Shown here: piece by piece, positions 27,171-35,619 of the stretch
Layout: each line of letters opens with the position of its first letter
Numbering within the stretch: position 1 is the first letter of the stretch
Assembly: GCA_030447725.1 (NCBI GenBank)
Contig: JAUJOQ010000001.1
Span: 581,422 to 645,421 of the forward strand
Length of the DNA: 64,000 nt
Direction of reading: 5' to 3'
Source: Thermoleophilaceae bacterium
GTDB taxonomy: Bacteria; Actinomycetota; Thermoleophilia; Solirubrobacterales; Thermoleophilaceae
Translations under genes and position numbers: made by a program
The notes under the pieces: generated by a model
What the model was told of the DNA's origin: nothing
The model's input: the letters and a program-made list of their open reading frames with translations, nothing else
The model's database searches: none

Positions 27171-28502
27171 CTAGGCCGGCCCGGCCTCGCCCGCCGCCGC
27201 CAGCTCTCCGGCGGAGAAAGCCCGGATGTGCTCGCGGTCGCGGGCCGCGCGGGCGGCCTCGATGTGCTGCTCGAACTCGCCGCGGAAGTGCTTGATCATC
27301 GAGCCGATCGGCATCGCCATCGAGTCGCCCAGCACGCACAGGCAGTTGCCGATGATGTTGGTCTGGACCTCGGCCATGATTTCGAGGTCCATCGGCGTAG
27401 CGTCTCCCTGGTCGATGCGCTCGAGCATGTGCACGGTCCAGTTGGTGCCCTCGCGGCATGGCACGCACTTGCCGCATGACTCATGTCGGTAGAAGCCCGC
27501 AAGGTTCAGCGCCAGCGGCACGATCGGCTGTGAGTCGTCCACCACGATCATCGAGGCGGTGCCGAGCATCGAGCCGGCCTCGGCCATCGCCTCGTAGGTG
27601 AATGGCAGGTCGAGGTGCTCCTTCGTGAGCACGGGCGCCGACGAGCCGCCGGGAAAGAAGCACTTGAGGTCGCGCCCCTCGGGCGGGCCGCCGGCCAGCC
27701 CGTAGATGATCTCTCGCACGGGGATGCCCAGCTCGACCTCGAAGTTCCCCGCCCTCTGCACGTTGCCCGACACCGACACCATCTTCGTGCCCGTCGACTT
27801 GTCCACGCCCATCGCGGCGAACCACTCGGGGCCGTGCTCGATGATCGCCGGGGTGTTGCAGAGCGTCTCCACGTTGTTGATCAGCGTCGGGCCCTGGTAG
27901 AGGCCCTGGTTGGCGGGGAACGGCGGCTTGAGTCGCGGGTTGCCGCGCTTGCCCTCGAGGGCGTCGAGGAGCGCGGACTCCTCGCCGCAGATGTATGCGC
28001 CCTGCCCGCGGTGCACCACCAGCTCGAGATCGGTCTGCGACCCGAAGATGCCGCTACCGAGGTAGCCCTTCTCATAGGCCTCGGTCACGGCGGCGTCGAG
28101 CATCTTGGCCTGGGTCTCGTACTCGCCGCGAATGAAGATAAACGCGCGCGTGGCCTGCGCCGCGATCGCGCCGATGATGCAGCCCTCGATCAGCTGGTGC
28201 GGGTTGCGCTGCATCAGCACGCGGTCCTTGAAGGCACCCGGCTCGGACTCGTCGGCGTTGCAGCACAGGTACTTCTCCATCGTGCCCTCGGGGATGAAGC
28301 TGGCCTTCTTGCCCATGGAGAAGCCGGCCCCGCCGCGCCCGCGCAGCCCCGACGCCTCGAGCTGATCGAGGACCTCCTCCTGAGTCATGTCGAGCGCGGC
28401 CTTGCGGGCGCTCCCATAGCCGCCGAGGCGCTCGTAGACCTCCATCCTGTGGAGGTCGGGCTCGTCGTAGTTGGCCGTGAGCTTCTTGAGCTGCCCGGTC
28501 AC
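27171..28502 (-). CDS. nuoF: NADH-quinone oxidoreductase subunit F (NADH- and FMN-binding)
   Basis: A 443-residue flavoprotein that oxidises NADH. The NADH loop is GLRGRGGAGFSMGKKASF, the FMN-contacting region is CNADESEPGAFKDRVLM, and the 4Fe-4S cluster N3 motif is ESCGKCVPCREGT with a distant CLCVLGD cysteine. The start is likely GTG 28502, which overlaps the nuoE stop by four bases; ATG 28517 would add five residues. Confidence 0.97.
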   Translation of the reverse strand: MTGQLKKLTANYDEPDLHRMEVYERLGGYGSARKAALDMTQEEVLDQLEASGLRGRGGAGFSMGKKASFIPEGTMEKYLCCNADESEPGAFKDRVLMQRNPHQLIEGCIIGAIAAQATRAFIFIRGEYETQAKMLDAAVTEAYEKGYLGSGIFGSQTDLELVVHRGQGAYICGEESALLDALEGKRGNPRLKPPFPANQGLYQGPTLINNVETLCNTPAIIEHGPEWFAAMGVDKSTGTKMVSVSGNVQRAGNFEVELGIPVREIIYGLAGGPPEGRDLKCFFPGGSSAPVLTKEHLDLPFTYEAMAEAGSMLGTASMIVVDDSQPIVPLALNLAGFYRHESCGKCVPCREGTNWTVHMLERIDQGDATPMDLEIMAEVQTNIIGNCLCVLGDSMAMPIGSMIKHFRGEFEQHIEAARAARDREHIRAFSAGELAAAGEAGPA

Positions 28503-29110
28503 GCTTTGTCCTCCCATGGCAGGCGGAAGCCCTCATCGCCCAGCCCTCTTCCCGGCAGCACCTCTCGGTTCTCCTTGACGGCCGCCACCAGCTCGTGCGC
28601 GTCGTCCTCGCTCAGGGGCCCCACGTAGCGCCCGTCCACGGACGCCATCGGGGCCATGTCGCAGGCTCCCAGGCACTCGAAGTTGCGCACCTCGACGTCC
28701 TCGAGCTCCTGGTCGCGGGCCTCCTGCGCGATGGCCTCGTACACCGCCCGCGCGTCGCGCACGTGGCAGGCGACACTGGTGCACACGTACACGTAGCGGC
28801 TGCCGATCGGCTCGGTACGCAGCATGTCGTAGTAGCTGGCCAGCGAGGACAGGTAGGCCGGGGTCACCTGCATCACGGCGGCCACCTGACGCAGCGCCTC
28901 GGGCGAGCACCAGCCGTGCACCTTCTGCGCGGCGGCGAGCGCCGGGAGCACGGCGGAGTGGCGATCGGGGTAGCGCTGCATCGCGGCCGTGATCGAGGCG
29001 CGCAGGGCCTCCGGCACCTCCACCTCCGCGGGATCCGGGACGACGGCGGGGTCGCGCTCGAGATCGACCGCCTCGTCCCAGCCGAGAGGCATCGTGCGGC
29101 GGTCTCTCAT
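28499..29110 (-). CDS. nuoE: NADH-quinone oxidoreductase subunit E
   Basis: A 203-residue thioredoxin-like 2Fe-2S subunit (cluster N1a) with cysteines in VCTSVACHV and NFECLGACDMAP (CX4C and CX3C). The helical N-terminal half includes KVHGWCSPEALRQVAAVMQV. ATG 29110 overlaps the nuoD stop by four bases. It pairs with NuoF to form the NADH-oxidising module. Confidence 0.96.
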   Translation of the reverse strand: MRDRRTMPLGWDEAVDLERDPAVVPDPAEVEVPEALRASITAAMQRYPDRHSAVLPALAAAQKVHGWCSPEALRQVAAVMQVTPAYLSSLASYYDMLRTEPIGSRYVYVCTSVACHVRDARAVYEAIAQEARDQELEDVEVRNFECLGACDMAPMASVDGRYVGPLSEDDAHELVAAVKENREVLPGRGLGDEGFRLPWEDKA

Positions 29111-30450
29111 CGGTCGATGCCTCCGAGGATCGGGTCGAGCATCGCGATGCACGCGATGAAGTCGGCGATCAGCGAGTTCTCACCCATCGCCTTGAGCGAC
29201 TGCAGGTTCACGAACGACGGGTCTCGCATGTGAACGCGCGAGGGCTTGGCGGAGCCGTCGGCCAGCACGTAGCAGCCCAGCTCGCCGCGGGGCGACTCGA
29301 TCGCCGAATAGGCCTCCCCGGGCGGCACCCGGAAGCCCTCGGTCACCAGCTTGAAGTGGTGGATGAGGGCCTCCATGGAGGTGGCCAGCTCGTGACGCGG
29401 CGGCAGGGCCACCTTGCGGTTGGAGGTGATGAACGGCCCCTCGGGCAGGCCATCCAGAGCCTGCTCCACGATCTTCAGCGACTCGCGGATCTCGGCCAGG
29501 CGCACCCGGTAGCGGTCGTAGTTGTCGCCCACCGTGCCCACCGGGATCCGAAACTGGAAGTCCCCGTAGGAGGAGTAGGGCATCGCCTTGCGCAGGTCCC
29601 ACGGCTCGCCGGTGGCCCGCAGCAGCGGCCCCGTCACTCCCAGCGCGAGCAGCTCCTCGCGCGCCACGATGCCCGTGTTCTTCATCCGCTGCAGCCAGAT
29701 CTCGTTCTCGTCGAGCAGCGCCTCGTACTGGTCCAGGCGCGCGGGCATGACCTCGAGCGCGCGCCGGCACTTGGCCTCCCATCCCGGCGGGATGTCCTCG
29801 AACACGCCGCCGACCTGGAAGTAACGCGTGTGCAGCCGCTGGCCCGAGGACATCTCGAACAGGTCGAGCATCAGGTCGCGCTCGCGCAGCGCCCACCACA
29901 GCATCGTGATCGCGCCGATGTCAAGCGCCGCGGTGCCGAGCCAGAACAGGTGGCTGGCGATCCGGTTGAGCTCCATGTGGATCACCCGCAGATACTGAGC
30001 GCGCGGAGGCACCTCCTCTTCGAGCAGCGTCTCGACGGACATGCAGTAGACCTGCGCGTTGAAGTAGTAGGCGAGATAGTCCATCCGCTCCACGAACGTG
30101 ATGGCCTTCCAGTACTCCTGGTCCTCGCAGGACTTCTCGATGCCGGTGTGCACGTAGCCGATCAGCGGCTTGATGTCGCGCACCACCTCGCCCTCGAGCG
30201 TGCACAGCAGGCGCAGCACCCCGTGCGTGGCCGGGTGATGGGGGCCGAGGTTGATCGTCATCAGCTCGGTCTCGCGATCGGGCCCGCCGTCGATGTCGAC
30301 CTCGGTGCCGGACACCGGCTGCTCGTCGAGCGTCCCGAGCGAGATCGACTCCTCGCGCTCGCGGTAGGGGGGCAGGAGCGCAGCCGGACCGTCGGTCCGG
30401 CGAGCACCGGACTGGGATTCTCCCGGGGTGTCGAGGCCGCCGTCAGTCAT
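29107..30450 (-). CDS. nuoD: NADH-quinone oxidoreductase subunit D
   Basis: A 447-residue 49-kDa-type subunit that lines the quinone cavity. It shows NLGPHHPATHGVLRLLCTLE with the quinone-site histidine, RMDYLAYYFNAQVYCMSVE, and the C-terminal LADFIACIAMLDPILGGIDR-type end (here IADFIACI). The N-terminal 60 residues are an extra hydrophilic segment. ATG 30450 overlaps nuoC by eight bases. Confidence 0.96.
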   Translation of the reverse strand: MTDGGLDTPGESQSGARRTDGPAALLPPYREREESISLGTLDEQPVSGTEVDIDGGPDRETELMTINLGPHHPATHGVLRLLCTLEGEVVRDIKPLIGYVHTGIEKSCEDQEYWKAITFVERMDYLAYYFNAQVYCMSVETLLEEEVPPRAQYLRVIHMELNRIASHLFWLGTAALDIGAITMLWWALRERDLMLDLFEMSSGQRLHTRYFQVGGVFEDIPPGWEAKCRRALEVMPARLDQYEALLDENEIWLQRMKNTGIVAREELLALGVTGPLLRATGEPWDLRKAMPYSSYGDFQFRIPVGTVGDNYDRYRVRLAEIRESLKIVEQALDGLPEGPFITSNRKVALPPRHELATSMEALIHHFKLVTEGFRVPPGEAYSAIESPRGELGCYVLADGSAKPSRVHMRDPSFVNLQSLKAMGENSLIADFIACIAMLDPILGGIDR

Positions 30451-30964
30451 ACCAGCGCGGCAGCTTGTGCTCGTTGAAGGTGAAGAGCACCGGCTCACCA
30501 CCGATCGGGAAGTCGCGGCGCTGGGGGTGGCCCTCGTAGTCCTCGGGCATGAGGATGCGCCGCATGTCGGGGTGGCCGTCGAAGACCACGCCGAAGAAGT
30601 CGTAGACCTCGCGCTCCTGGAAGTCGGCGGTGGGAAAGAGATCGGTCACGGTGGGCACGACAGGATCGTCGGCGCCCAGGCGGGTCTTCACCCCCAGACG
30701 CTCACGACGCTGCATCGAGAGCAGCTGGTAGTGCACTCCCAGGCGCGGCTCGGAGGGCAGGTAGTCGCAGCCGTGCAGGCTGGCGAGGAAGCCATAGGGC
30801 TCGTCGTCGTGGTCGCGCAGGTGCTCCAGCACGTCGTGGACGCGCGCGGGGGCCACCTCGAGCATCGCCTGCTCGCGGTGGTAGCTCGTGCTCACCACGG
30901 CGTCGTCGTCCAGTGCGTCGCGCACCCGCTGCGCCGCCAGCTCGAGTCCCGTCGCGTCAGGCAA
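30443..30964 (-). CDS. nuoC: NADH-quinone oxidoreductase subunit C
   Basis: A 30-kDa-type peripheral subunit with the signature [20 protein letters not shown] followed by [19 protein letters not shown]. The start is uncertain: TTG 30964 has an upstream GGAGG and overlaps nuoB by eight bases, giving 173 residues; ATG 31000 would add twelve basic residues and overlap nuoB by 44 bases. The shorter form fits the spacing of the operon better. Confidence 0.95.
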   Translation of the reverse strand: MPDATGLELAAQRVRDALDDDAVVSTSYHREQAMLEVAPARVHDVLEHLRDHDDEPYGFLASLHGCDYLPSEPRLGVHYQLLSMQRRERLGVKTRLGADDPVVPTVTDLFPTADFQEREVYDFFGVVFDGHPDMRRILMPEDYEGHPQRRDFPIGGEPVLFTFNEHKLPRWYD

Positions 30965-31583
30965 GGCGGTCGGTCGCCTCCTCGGTGCCCTCCGCGCCAT
31001 AGCGCTCGCGCCAGCCCTGATCGGGGCCGTCGGTGATCTTCTCCTGCAGCTTGATGATCCCGTAGATCAAGGCCTCGGGACGCGGGGGGCACCCGGGTAC
31101 GTACACGTCCACGGGCAGGAACTTGTCGGCGCCGGCCACCAGCGCGTAGTTGTTGAACATCCCGGCGCTCGACGCGCATGCGCCCATGGAGATCACCCAC
31201 TTGGGCTCGAGCATCTGGTCGTAGATGCGCCGGATGACCGGCGCCATCTTGATCGACACCCGGCCGGACAGGATCAGCATGTCGGCCTGGCGGGGGGAGA
31301 AGCGGATCACCTCGGCGCCGAAGCGCGAAAGGTCGTTGCGCGGTGAGCCGATGGTGGTGATCATCTCGATCGCACAGCAGGCCAGCCCGAAGCCCAGCGG
31401 CCAGATGGCGTTCTTGCGGGCCCAGTTCTGGGCGTCCTCGAACTTGGTCAACAGCAGGCGCTGCTCCACGTATGCCTCGAGATCCTCGCCCTCCAGCTCG
31501 CCGCGGAGCAGCTGCTGGGCGCGGCGCTGCTTGATGCGCAGATCGTGCTTGGAGGCCGGCGCTTTCGAGCGGGTCACTTCCAT
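30957..31583 (-). CDS. nuoB: NADH-quinone oxidoreductase subunit B
   Basis: A 208-residue subunit that binds cluster N2, the last iron-sulfur cluster before quinone. The cysteines are in [22 protein letters not shown] and [11 protein letters not shown]. An N-terminal 45-residue basic extension precedes the conserved fold. ATG 31583 overlaps the nuoA end by ten bases. Confidence 0.97.
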   Translation of the reverse strand: MEVTRSKAPASKHDLRIKQRRAQQLLRGELEGEDLEAYVEQRLLLTKFEDAQNWARKNAIWPLGFGLACCAIEMITTIGSPRNDLSRFGAEVIRFSPRQADMLILSGRVSIKMAPVIRRIYDQMLEPKWVISMGACASSAGMFNNYALVAGADKFLPVDVYVPGCPPRPEALIYGIIKLQEKITDGPDQGWRERYGAEGTEEATDRLA

Positions 31584-31930
31584 TCGAGCGCACCTCTTCT
31601 CCAGACGTGTACGAAGGCGATCGCCAGCAGCACTATGAAGACCACGGTCTCGATCAGCGCGAAAGTGCCGACCTCCTCCAGGCGGACGGCGATCGGGTAG
31701 AGGAACACCACCTCGATGTCGAACAGGATGAAGAGCATCGCCACGAGGTAGAAGCTGACCCCGAAGCGGAAGCTCTTGCGCACATCGGAGGGCAGGCCGG
31801 ATTCGTACGGCTCGCTCTTGACCTTGCTCGGGCGCTTTGGTCCCAGGAGCGAGTTGGCAAAGGTGAATGCGACGCCGACCCCGACGCCGAGCACGAGGAA
31901 CACCAGTGCCGGTAGGTAGCTCTTCAGCAA
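31574..31930 (-). CDS. nuoA: NADH-quinone oxidoreductase subunit A
   Basis: The first gene of the operon encodes a 118-residue membrane subunit with three helices and the family signature [11 protein letters not shown], then [23 protein letters not shown] 31930 is the only start near the expected N-terminus ([11 protein letters not shown]); the long frame further upstream is antisense to the next gene. Only 31 bases separate this start from the divergent gene at 31962, so the operon promoter must overlap that gene or its leader. Confidence 0.95.
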   Translation of the reverse strand: MLKSYLPALVFLVLGVGVGVAFTFANSLLGPKRPSKVKSEPYESGLPSDVRKSFRFGVSFYLVAMLFILFDIEVVFLYPIAVRLEEVGTFALIETVVFIVLLAIAFVHVWRRGALEWK

Positions 31931-31937
31931 GGACCGA

Positions 31938-31948
31938 GTGTATAACGC
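31938..31948. promoter_or_regulatory. candidate shared -10 element for nuoA and the divergent gene
   Basis: GTGTATAACGC reads TATAAC on the plus strand and TATACA on the minus strand. It is the only AT-rich stretch between the two divergent starts and could serve both directions. No clear -35 boxes are seen. If correct, both messages have very short leaders. Confidence 0.3.
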
Positions 31949-31961
31949 ACGCTTGAGCGAG

Positions 31962-32387
31962 ATGCACATGTACCTCGGCATCGCGGTGCTGGCCGGCAAC
32001 GGCGCCGCGGGGATCAGCGGCGCGGTGCTGTGGCTGCGCAGCCGCCTGTCGAACTGGTTCTGGTACCTGCTGCGCATAGCGCAGGCGTCCGTCGCCGTGC
32101 AGGTCGCCGTCGGGCTGATTCTTCTCGCGCGCGGCGAGACCGCGCCGGACGGGTTGCACATCGCGTACGGGATCGCCCCCCTCCTGATCTCGCTCGTCAG
32201 CGAGGGCATGCGCGTGGGCGCCGCCCAGCGCGAGCTCGAGGACGTTGAGGACCTGGAGGGACTCGAGCGTTCCGAGCAGATCGCGATCGCCCGGCGCGTG
32301 GCCCGCTCCGAGATGGGCGTGATGACGGTGGGCACGCTGCTCATCCTCACTCTCTCCCTGCGCGCTTTTCAGACCGGCGGCTCCTGA
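31962..32387 (+). CDS. small integral membrane protein
   Basis: The 141-residue product has about four hydrophobic segments: [20 protein letters not shown], a second around [33 protein letters not shown] and a final [17 protein letters not shown] charged loop ([19 protein letters not shown]) lies before the last helix. The family is not one I can name. It is divergent from nuoA with almost no gap, which suggests shared control with complex I but does not prove a shared role. ATG 31962 is preferred over GTG 31938. Confidence 0.7.
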   Translation: MHMYLGIAVLAGNGAAGISGAVLWLRSRLSNWFWYLLRIAQASVAVQVAVGLILLARGETAPDGLHIAYGIAPLLISLVSEGMRVGAAQRELEDVEDLEGLERSEQIAIARRVARSEMGVMTVGTLLILTLSLRAFQTGGS

Positions 32388-32428
32388 TGTCGGGGTTGGT
32401 TTGATCGACATACGGGAACATGGCTTAG

Positions 32429-32863
32429 GTGAGTCGTGCGGGGGCCATGTTCGACAGCTTCGTGAAGGCGGGGGCTTTCAAGGAAAGGGAACTTAGGATC
32501 CCCGCGGATCTGTCCAGGCTCAAGGACGCCCGTGACTGGGCGGCTGTGGCCGCCGCCGACTTCGGCCTCGAGAAGGAAGAGCGCTTCCAGGTCCGCCTGG
32601 CCACCAGCGAGGCGGTTACCAACGCGATCGTCCACGGCTCGGCCGCCCGGGGCGGCACGGTGGATCTGCAGGCTCGTGAAGAGGGTGGGGCGCTTGTCTT
32701 CGAGGTGTGCGATGCAGGGGCTGCTGCGACCGGCGAGCCGGTCGAGCGGCTGGCCGAGGGCGGCCGGGGGCTCGAGCTGGTAGCGCTCGTGATGGACGAG
32801 GTCCAGCTGGAGCGCCACGGCGACGGCAGCCTGCTGCGCTACGCCAAGCGCCCCGCAGCCTGA
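32429..32863 (+). CDS. anti-sigma factor-type serine/threonine kinase (RsbW-like ATPase)
   Basis: A 144-residue HATPase_c_2 protein with the N box in [18 protein letters not shown], the G1 box [10 protein letters not shown] and the G2 box [13 protein letters not shown]. Proteins of this type bind and hold alternative sigma factors and phosphorylate an anti-anti-sigma partner. No partner STAS-domain gene or sigma-B-type factor lies beside it. GTG 32429 or ATG 32447 may be the start. Confidence 0.88.
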   Translation: MSRAGAMFDSFVKAGAFKERELRIPADLSRLKDARDWAAVAAADFGLEKEERFQVRLATSEAVTNAIVHGSAARGGTVDLQAREEGGALVFEVCDAGAAATGEPVERLAEGGRGLELVALVMDEVQLERHGDGSLLRYAKRPAA

Positions 32864-32996
32864 GCCCTCCGAGGGGAGGTTCGCCCCGGCGCCGGCTGTA
32901 TCGCCGCCGATGAAGGCGACCGTCCAGCGGTCGCCAGTGCCGCCGCCGGGGCAGTGCTCCATTCGGCGCGCGGATCGCGGCTCCTGCACCCGAATG

Positions 32997-33380
32997 CTAC
33001 GGGCGCACCTGCAGCTCGCCCGCCATGCCCAGCTCCTCGTGATCGGCCACCGTGCACACCAAGCGGTAGCGGCCGGTCTCGACCCTCACCGTGGTGGTGC
33101 GCTCCTCGCCGCCCGGAAAGCTGGGGAGGCCGCCGATCTCCGTTTCTCCCTCGAGCACTTTGATGTTGTGAGCGAGGTCTCCCTGGTTGTCGAGTGTGAG
33201 GCGCAGCCGGGGCGGCCCTCCGGACACGATGATCCGGCTTGGATCGAATGCGTACTCGGAGGCCGACACGCGCACCGGCTCACCTGCGCCCACTCGTACC
33301 GTGCGAGTGGGCGCGTCGTCGCTGCCGCAGCCCGCAAGGGCTGGTAGCGCCACGCCCAGTGCCGTGATGAGCCACCTCAT
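32997..33380 (-). CDS. cupredoxin-like copper lipoprotein
   Basis: The 127-residue protein has a lipoprotein signal ending in LPALAGC (lipid anchor at C18), then a small beta-barrel. The type 1 copper ligands can be placed: H71 in LAHNIKV and the C109/H114/M119 set in RLVCTVADHEELGM. It resembles plastocyanin or azurin and should carry electrons on the outer face of the membrane. It is divergent from a cytochrome c lipoprotein with only 14 bases between the two starts, which suggests they act in the same electron-transfer path. Confidence 0.85.
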   Translation of the reverse strand: MRWLITALGVALPALAGCGSDDAPTRTVRVGAGEPVRVSASEYAFDPSRIIVSGGPPRLRLTLDNQGDLAHNIKVLEGETEIGGLPSFPGGEERTTTVRVETGRYRLVCTVADHEELGMAGELQVRP

Positions 33381-33388
33381 GGGCGGCG

Positions 33389-33396
33389 GATAATAT
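33389..33396. promoter_or_regulatory. candidate shared -10 between cupredoxin and cytochrome c genes
   Basis: GATAATAT between two divergent starts reads GATAAT on the plus strand and TATTAT on the minus strand. On the plus strand it would place a transcript start near GTG 33404, giving a leaderless cytochrome message. No good -35 is visible. Confidence 0.3.
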
Positions 33397-33805
33397 GCTG
33401 CCCGTGATCCGTCCCTCACCCGTTTCCCGCGCCCGATCGACGCTTCTCGCGCTGGCCGGCGCGGTCCTGACGGCAGTCGCCGTGGCCGGTTGCGGCGGCG
33501 AGCTCGACGTGAAGGAGGAGGATCGCGCGGTCGCGACGATGTTCAACCAGCAATGCTCCGGCTGCCATACGCTTAAGTCGGCCAACTCCTACGGCTCCAA
33601 GGCGGAAGGTGAGCTGGAGGCCGGGGAGCGCACCAACGGTCCCAACTTCGACCAGCGCAAGGAGCAGCGCGAAGACGTGCTCTTCGCCATCCGCAATGGC
33701 GGCTTCTCCGGCGCCATCATGCCGGCCAACATCGTGGTGGGCGAGGAGGCAGAGGCGCTCGCTGACTTCGTGGCGAGCTACTCCGGCACGGAAGCTACAC
33801 GCTGA
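33395..33805 (+). CDS. c-type cytochrome lipoprotein
   Basis: A 136-residue class I cytochrome with a lipobox AVAGC (C33), one heme motif CSGCH at 54-58 and a likely axial methionine M109 in SGAIMPANIV. The C-terminal helix EEAEALADFVASYSG completes the fold. It should sit on the outer membrane face as a mono-heme electron carrier. ATG 33395 gives the length stated; GTG 33404 is possible and would fit a leaderless transcript. It is divergent from the cupredoxin gene and its stop lies 16 bases before serS. Confidence 0.9.
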   Translation: MLPVIRPSPVSRARSTLLALAGAVLTAVAVAGCGGELDVKEEDRAVATMFNQQCSGCHTLKSANSYGSKAEGELEAGERTNGPNFDQRKEQREDVLFAIRNGGFSGAIMPANIVVGEEAEALADFVASYSGTEATR

Positions 33806-33821
33806 CGGCCCCCCGCTGGTA

Positions 33822-35069
33822 GTGCTCGACCTCAAGGCGATCAGGCGAGAGCCGGGCGCCGCGCGGGCCGCTCTCGCCCGCCGGGGGAACGGCGCGGCCG
33901 ACACGCTCGATCGGGTGCTCGAGCTCGACGCCCGCCGCCGCGCACTGCTGCCCGAGCTCGAAGGGTTGCGCGCCGACAAGAACGAGGCCAGCAGGCGCAT
34001 CGGCGAGCTGCAGCGCCAAGGGCTGGACGCATCCGAGGCGATCGGGCAGGTCAAGCAGGTCTCCGACCGCCAGAAGCAGCTCGACGCCGAGCTGCGCGAG
34101 GTGCAGTCTGCCCTCGACACGGGGATGCTGACGCTCCCCAACCTGCCCGACGAGTCCGCCGCGCCCGAGGACACGGTGCTTCGCGAGGTCGGCGAGGGCG
34201 GCGCGGCGGGACGTGACCACACCGAGCTGCTGGGCGACCTCGTGGACCTCGAGGCGGGTGCGCGCGTGGCCGGCTCGCGGTTCGCCTACATCAAGGGGCC
34301 GCTCGTGATGCTTGAGCTTGCGCTGGTGCGATGGACCCTCGAGGAGCTGTCAGGCCGGGGCTTCGAAGCGGTGATACCGCCCGTGCTGGTGCGCGAGGAG
34401 GCGCTGGTGGGCACCGGCTTCCTGCCCGACACCGAGCAGCAGATCTACGCCGTGCCCGGCGACGATCTGTACCTGGCGGGCACGAGCGAGGTGCCACTGG
34501 CTTCCCTGCACTCCGGCGAGGTGCTCGACGAGGAAGGGCTGCCGCGCCGCTACGCCGGGTTCTCACCGTGCTTTCGGCGTGAGGCGGGCGCCGCCGGCAG
34601 GGATACCCGCGGGCTGTTCCGGGTGCACCAGTTCGACAAGGTCGAGATGTTCGCCTTCGTGGGCCCTGAGCAGGCGGATGCGGAGCACGAGCGGCTGCTC
34701 GAGATCGAGGAGCGTCTGATGCGGGCGCTCGGCTTGGCGTACCGGGTGGTGAACATCGCGGTCGGCGACCTCGGCTCCTCAGCAGCCAAGAAATACGACA
34801 TCGAAGTGTGGCTGCCCGGCCAGGAGCGCTACCGCGAGCTCACGTCGTGCTCGAACACCACCGACTTCCAGGCCCGCCGGCTCGACATTCGCTACCGGCC
34901 GCGGGACGGCGGGGCCCCCCGCCACGTGCACACCCTCAACGGCACGGCCGTGGCGGTGGGACGGATGATCATCGCCCTGGTGGAAAACGGCCAGCAGGAG
35001 GACGGCAGCGTCTTGCTCCCGGAAGTGCTGCGCCCCTACGGCGCGCCGGAGCGCATCGAGGCGCAGTAA
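33822..35069 (+). CDS. serS: serine-tRNA ligase
   Basis: A 415-residue class II aminoacyl-tRNA synthetase. Residues about 25-105 form the long coiled coil that reads the variable arm of tRNA-Ser. Motif 2 is SPCFRREAGAAGRDTRGLFR and motif 3 is VGRMIIALVENGQQ. TSEVPLASLHSGEVL is the serine pocket region. GTG 33822 gives the expected N-terminus VLDLKAIRREPGAAR. A tRNA-Ser(UGA) gene lies 27 bases beyond its stop on the opposite strand, and a second tRNA-Ser is 2.5 kb further on. Confidence 0.97.
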   Translation: MLDLKAIRREPGAARAALARRGNGAADTLDRVLELDARRRALLPELEGLRADKNEASRRIGELQRQGLDASEAIGQVKQVSDRQKQLDAELREVQSALDTGMLTLPNLPDESAAPEDTVLREVGEGGAAGRDHTELLGDLVDLEAGARVAGSRFAYIKGPLVMLELALVRWTLEELSGRGFEAVIPPVLVREEALVGTGFLPDTEQQIYAVPGDDLYLAGTSEVPLASLHSGEVLDEEGLPRRYAGFSPCFRREAGAAGRDTRGLFRVHQFDKVEMFAFVGPEQADAEHERLLEIEERLMRALGLAYRVVNIAVGDLGSSAAKKYDIEVWLPGQERYRELTSCSNTTDFQARRLDIRYRPRDGGAPRHVHTLNGTAVAVGRMIIALVENGQQEDGSVLLPEVLRPYGAPERIEAQ

Positions 35070-35075
35070 CCGGGG

Positions 35076-35093
35076 CTCGCGGCGGGCCGCGAG
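35076..35093. terminator. hairpin between serS and tRNA-Ser(UGA)
   Basis: CTCGCGG and CCGCGAG form a perfect seven-pair stem around CGGG. It lies between the convergent ends of serS and the tRNA gene and could end transcription from either side. Confidence 0.5.
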
Positions 35094-35096
35094 AAG

Positions 35097-35185
35097 CGGA
35101 GGGGGTGGGATTCGAACCCACGAACGAGCTGTTGCCCGTTTCCGGCTTTCAAGGCCGGCGCATTCAACCGCTCTGCCACCCCTCC
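35097..35185 (-). tRNA. tRNA-Ser (anticodon UGA)
   Basis: The minus strand folds as an 89-base class II tRNA: acceptor GGAGGGG pairs with CCCCTCC, the anticodon loop is CTTGAAA with TGA, a long variable arm follows, and the T loop is TTCGAAT. The discriminator base is G, as expected for tRNA-Ser. CCA is not encoded. Confidence 0.96.
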
Positions 35186-35248
35186 AGGCCGCGCTCGCGC
35201 GCGCATCCAGGATGCTGTCACGTCGGCCGGGTGGCGGCTTGCCTGAGC

Positions 35249-35490
35249 CTAGCCGGGCATCTTCCCGCGGCCCTTGCGGCCGGCCGAGGCGCTCTTGCCC
35301 GCTGCCTTGCTCGACGAGCTGAAGGGCTTGCTGGCCCAGCGGCCGAGGAAGCCGGGCAGCTTGCCTCCGGCCCGCCCTCCTGCGCCGAGGTCTTGTGCAC
35401 CCCGCGCTCCGGGTGGCGCGACAGGCGCGGTGCCACGAAGGCCAGCAGCAGCAGAACTACACACACCACGACGATTCCTGCTATCAACAT
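35249..35490 (-). pseudogene. small single-helix membrane protein, frameshifted
   Basis: The frame from ATG 35490 gives a membrane helix and a basic turn, MLIAGIVVVCVVLLLLAFVA then PRLSRHPERGVHKTSA. The expected continuation, AGGKLPGFLGRWASKPFSSS and a basic tail ending RKGRGKMPG at 35249, is in the next frame. The shift lies at about 35375-35390. With it repaired the protein would be about 80 residues, a type seen widely in Solirubrobacter-like genomes (possibly DUF6411). Function is unknown. Confidence 0.65.
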
Positions 35491-35619
35491 CTGGGCTCTC
35501 TTCCGACGGGGTTTTCGGCCACCCTACTCCCAGTGCGGGTGGGGAAAGGCCGGTTTCCTGGGGAGATGCACAGCCGCCGCGTCCATGTCCCGTCGTGGGC
35601 CCGAGCGCCGCCGCCTCCG

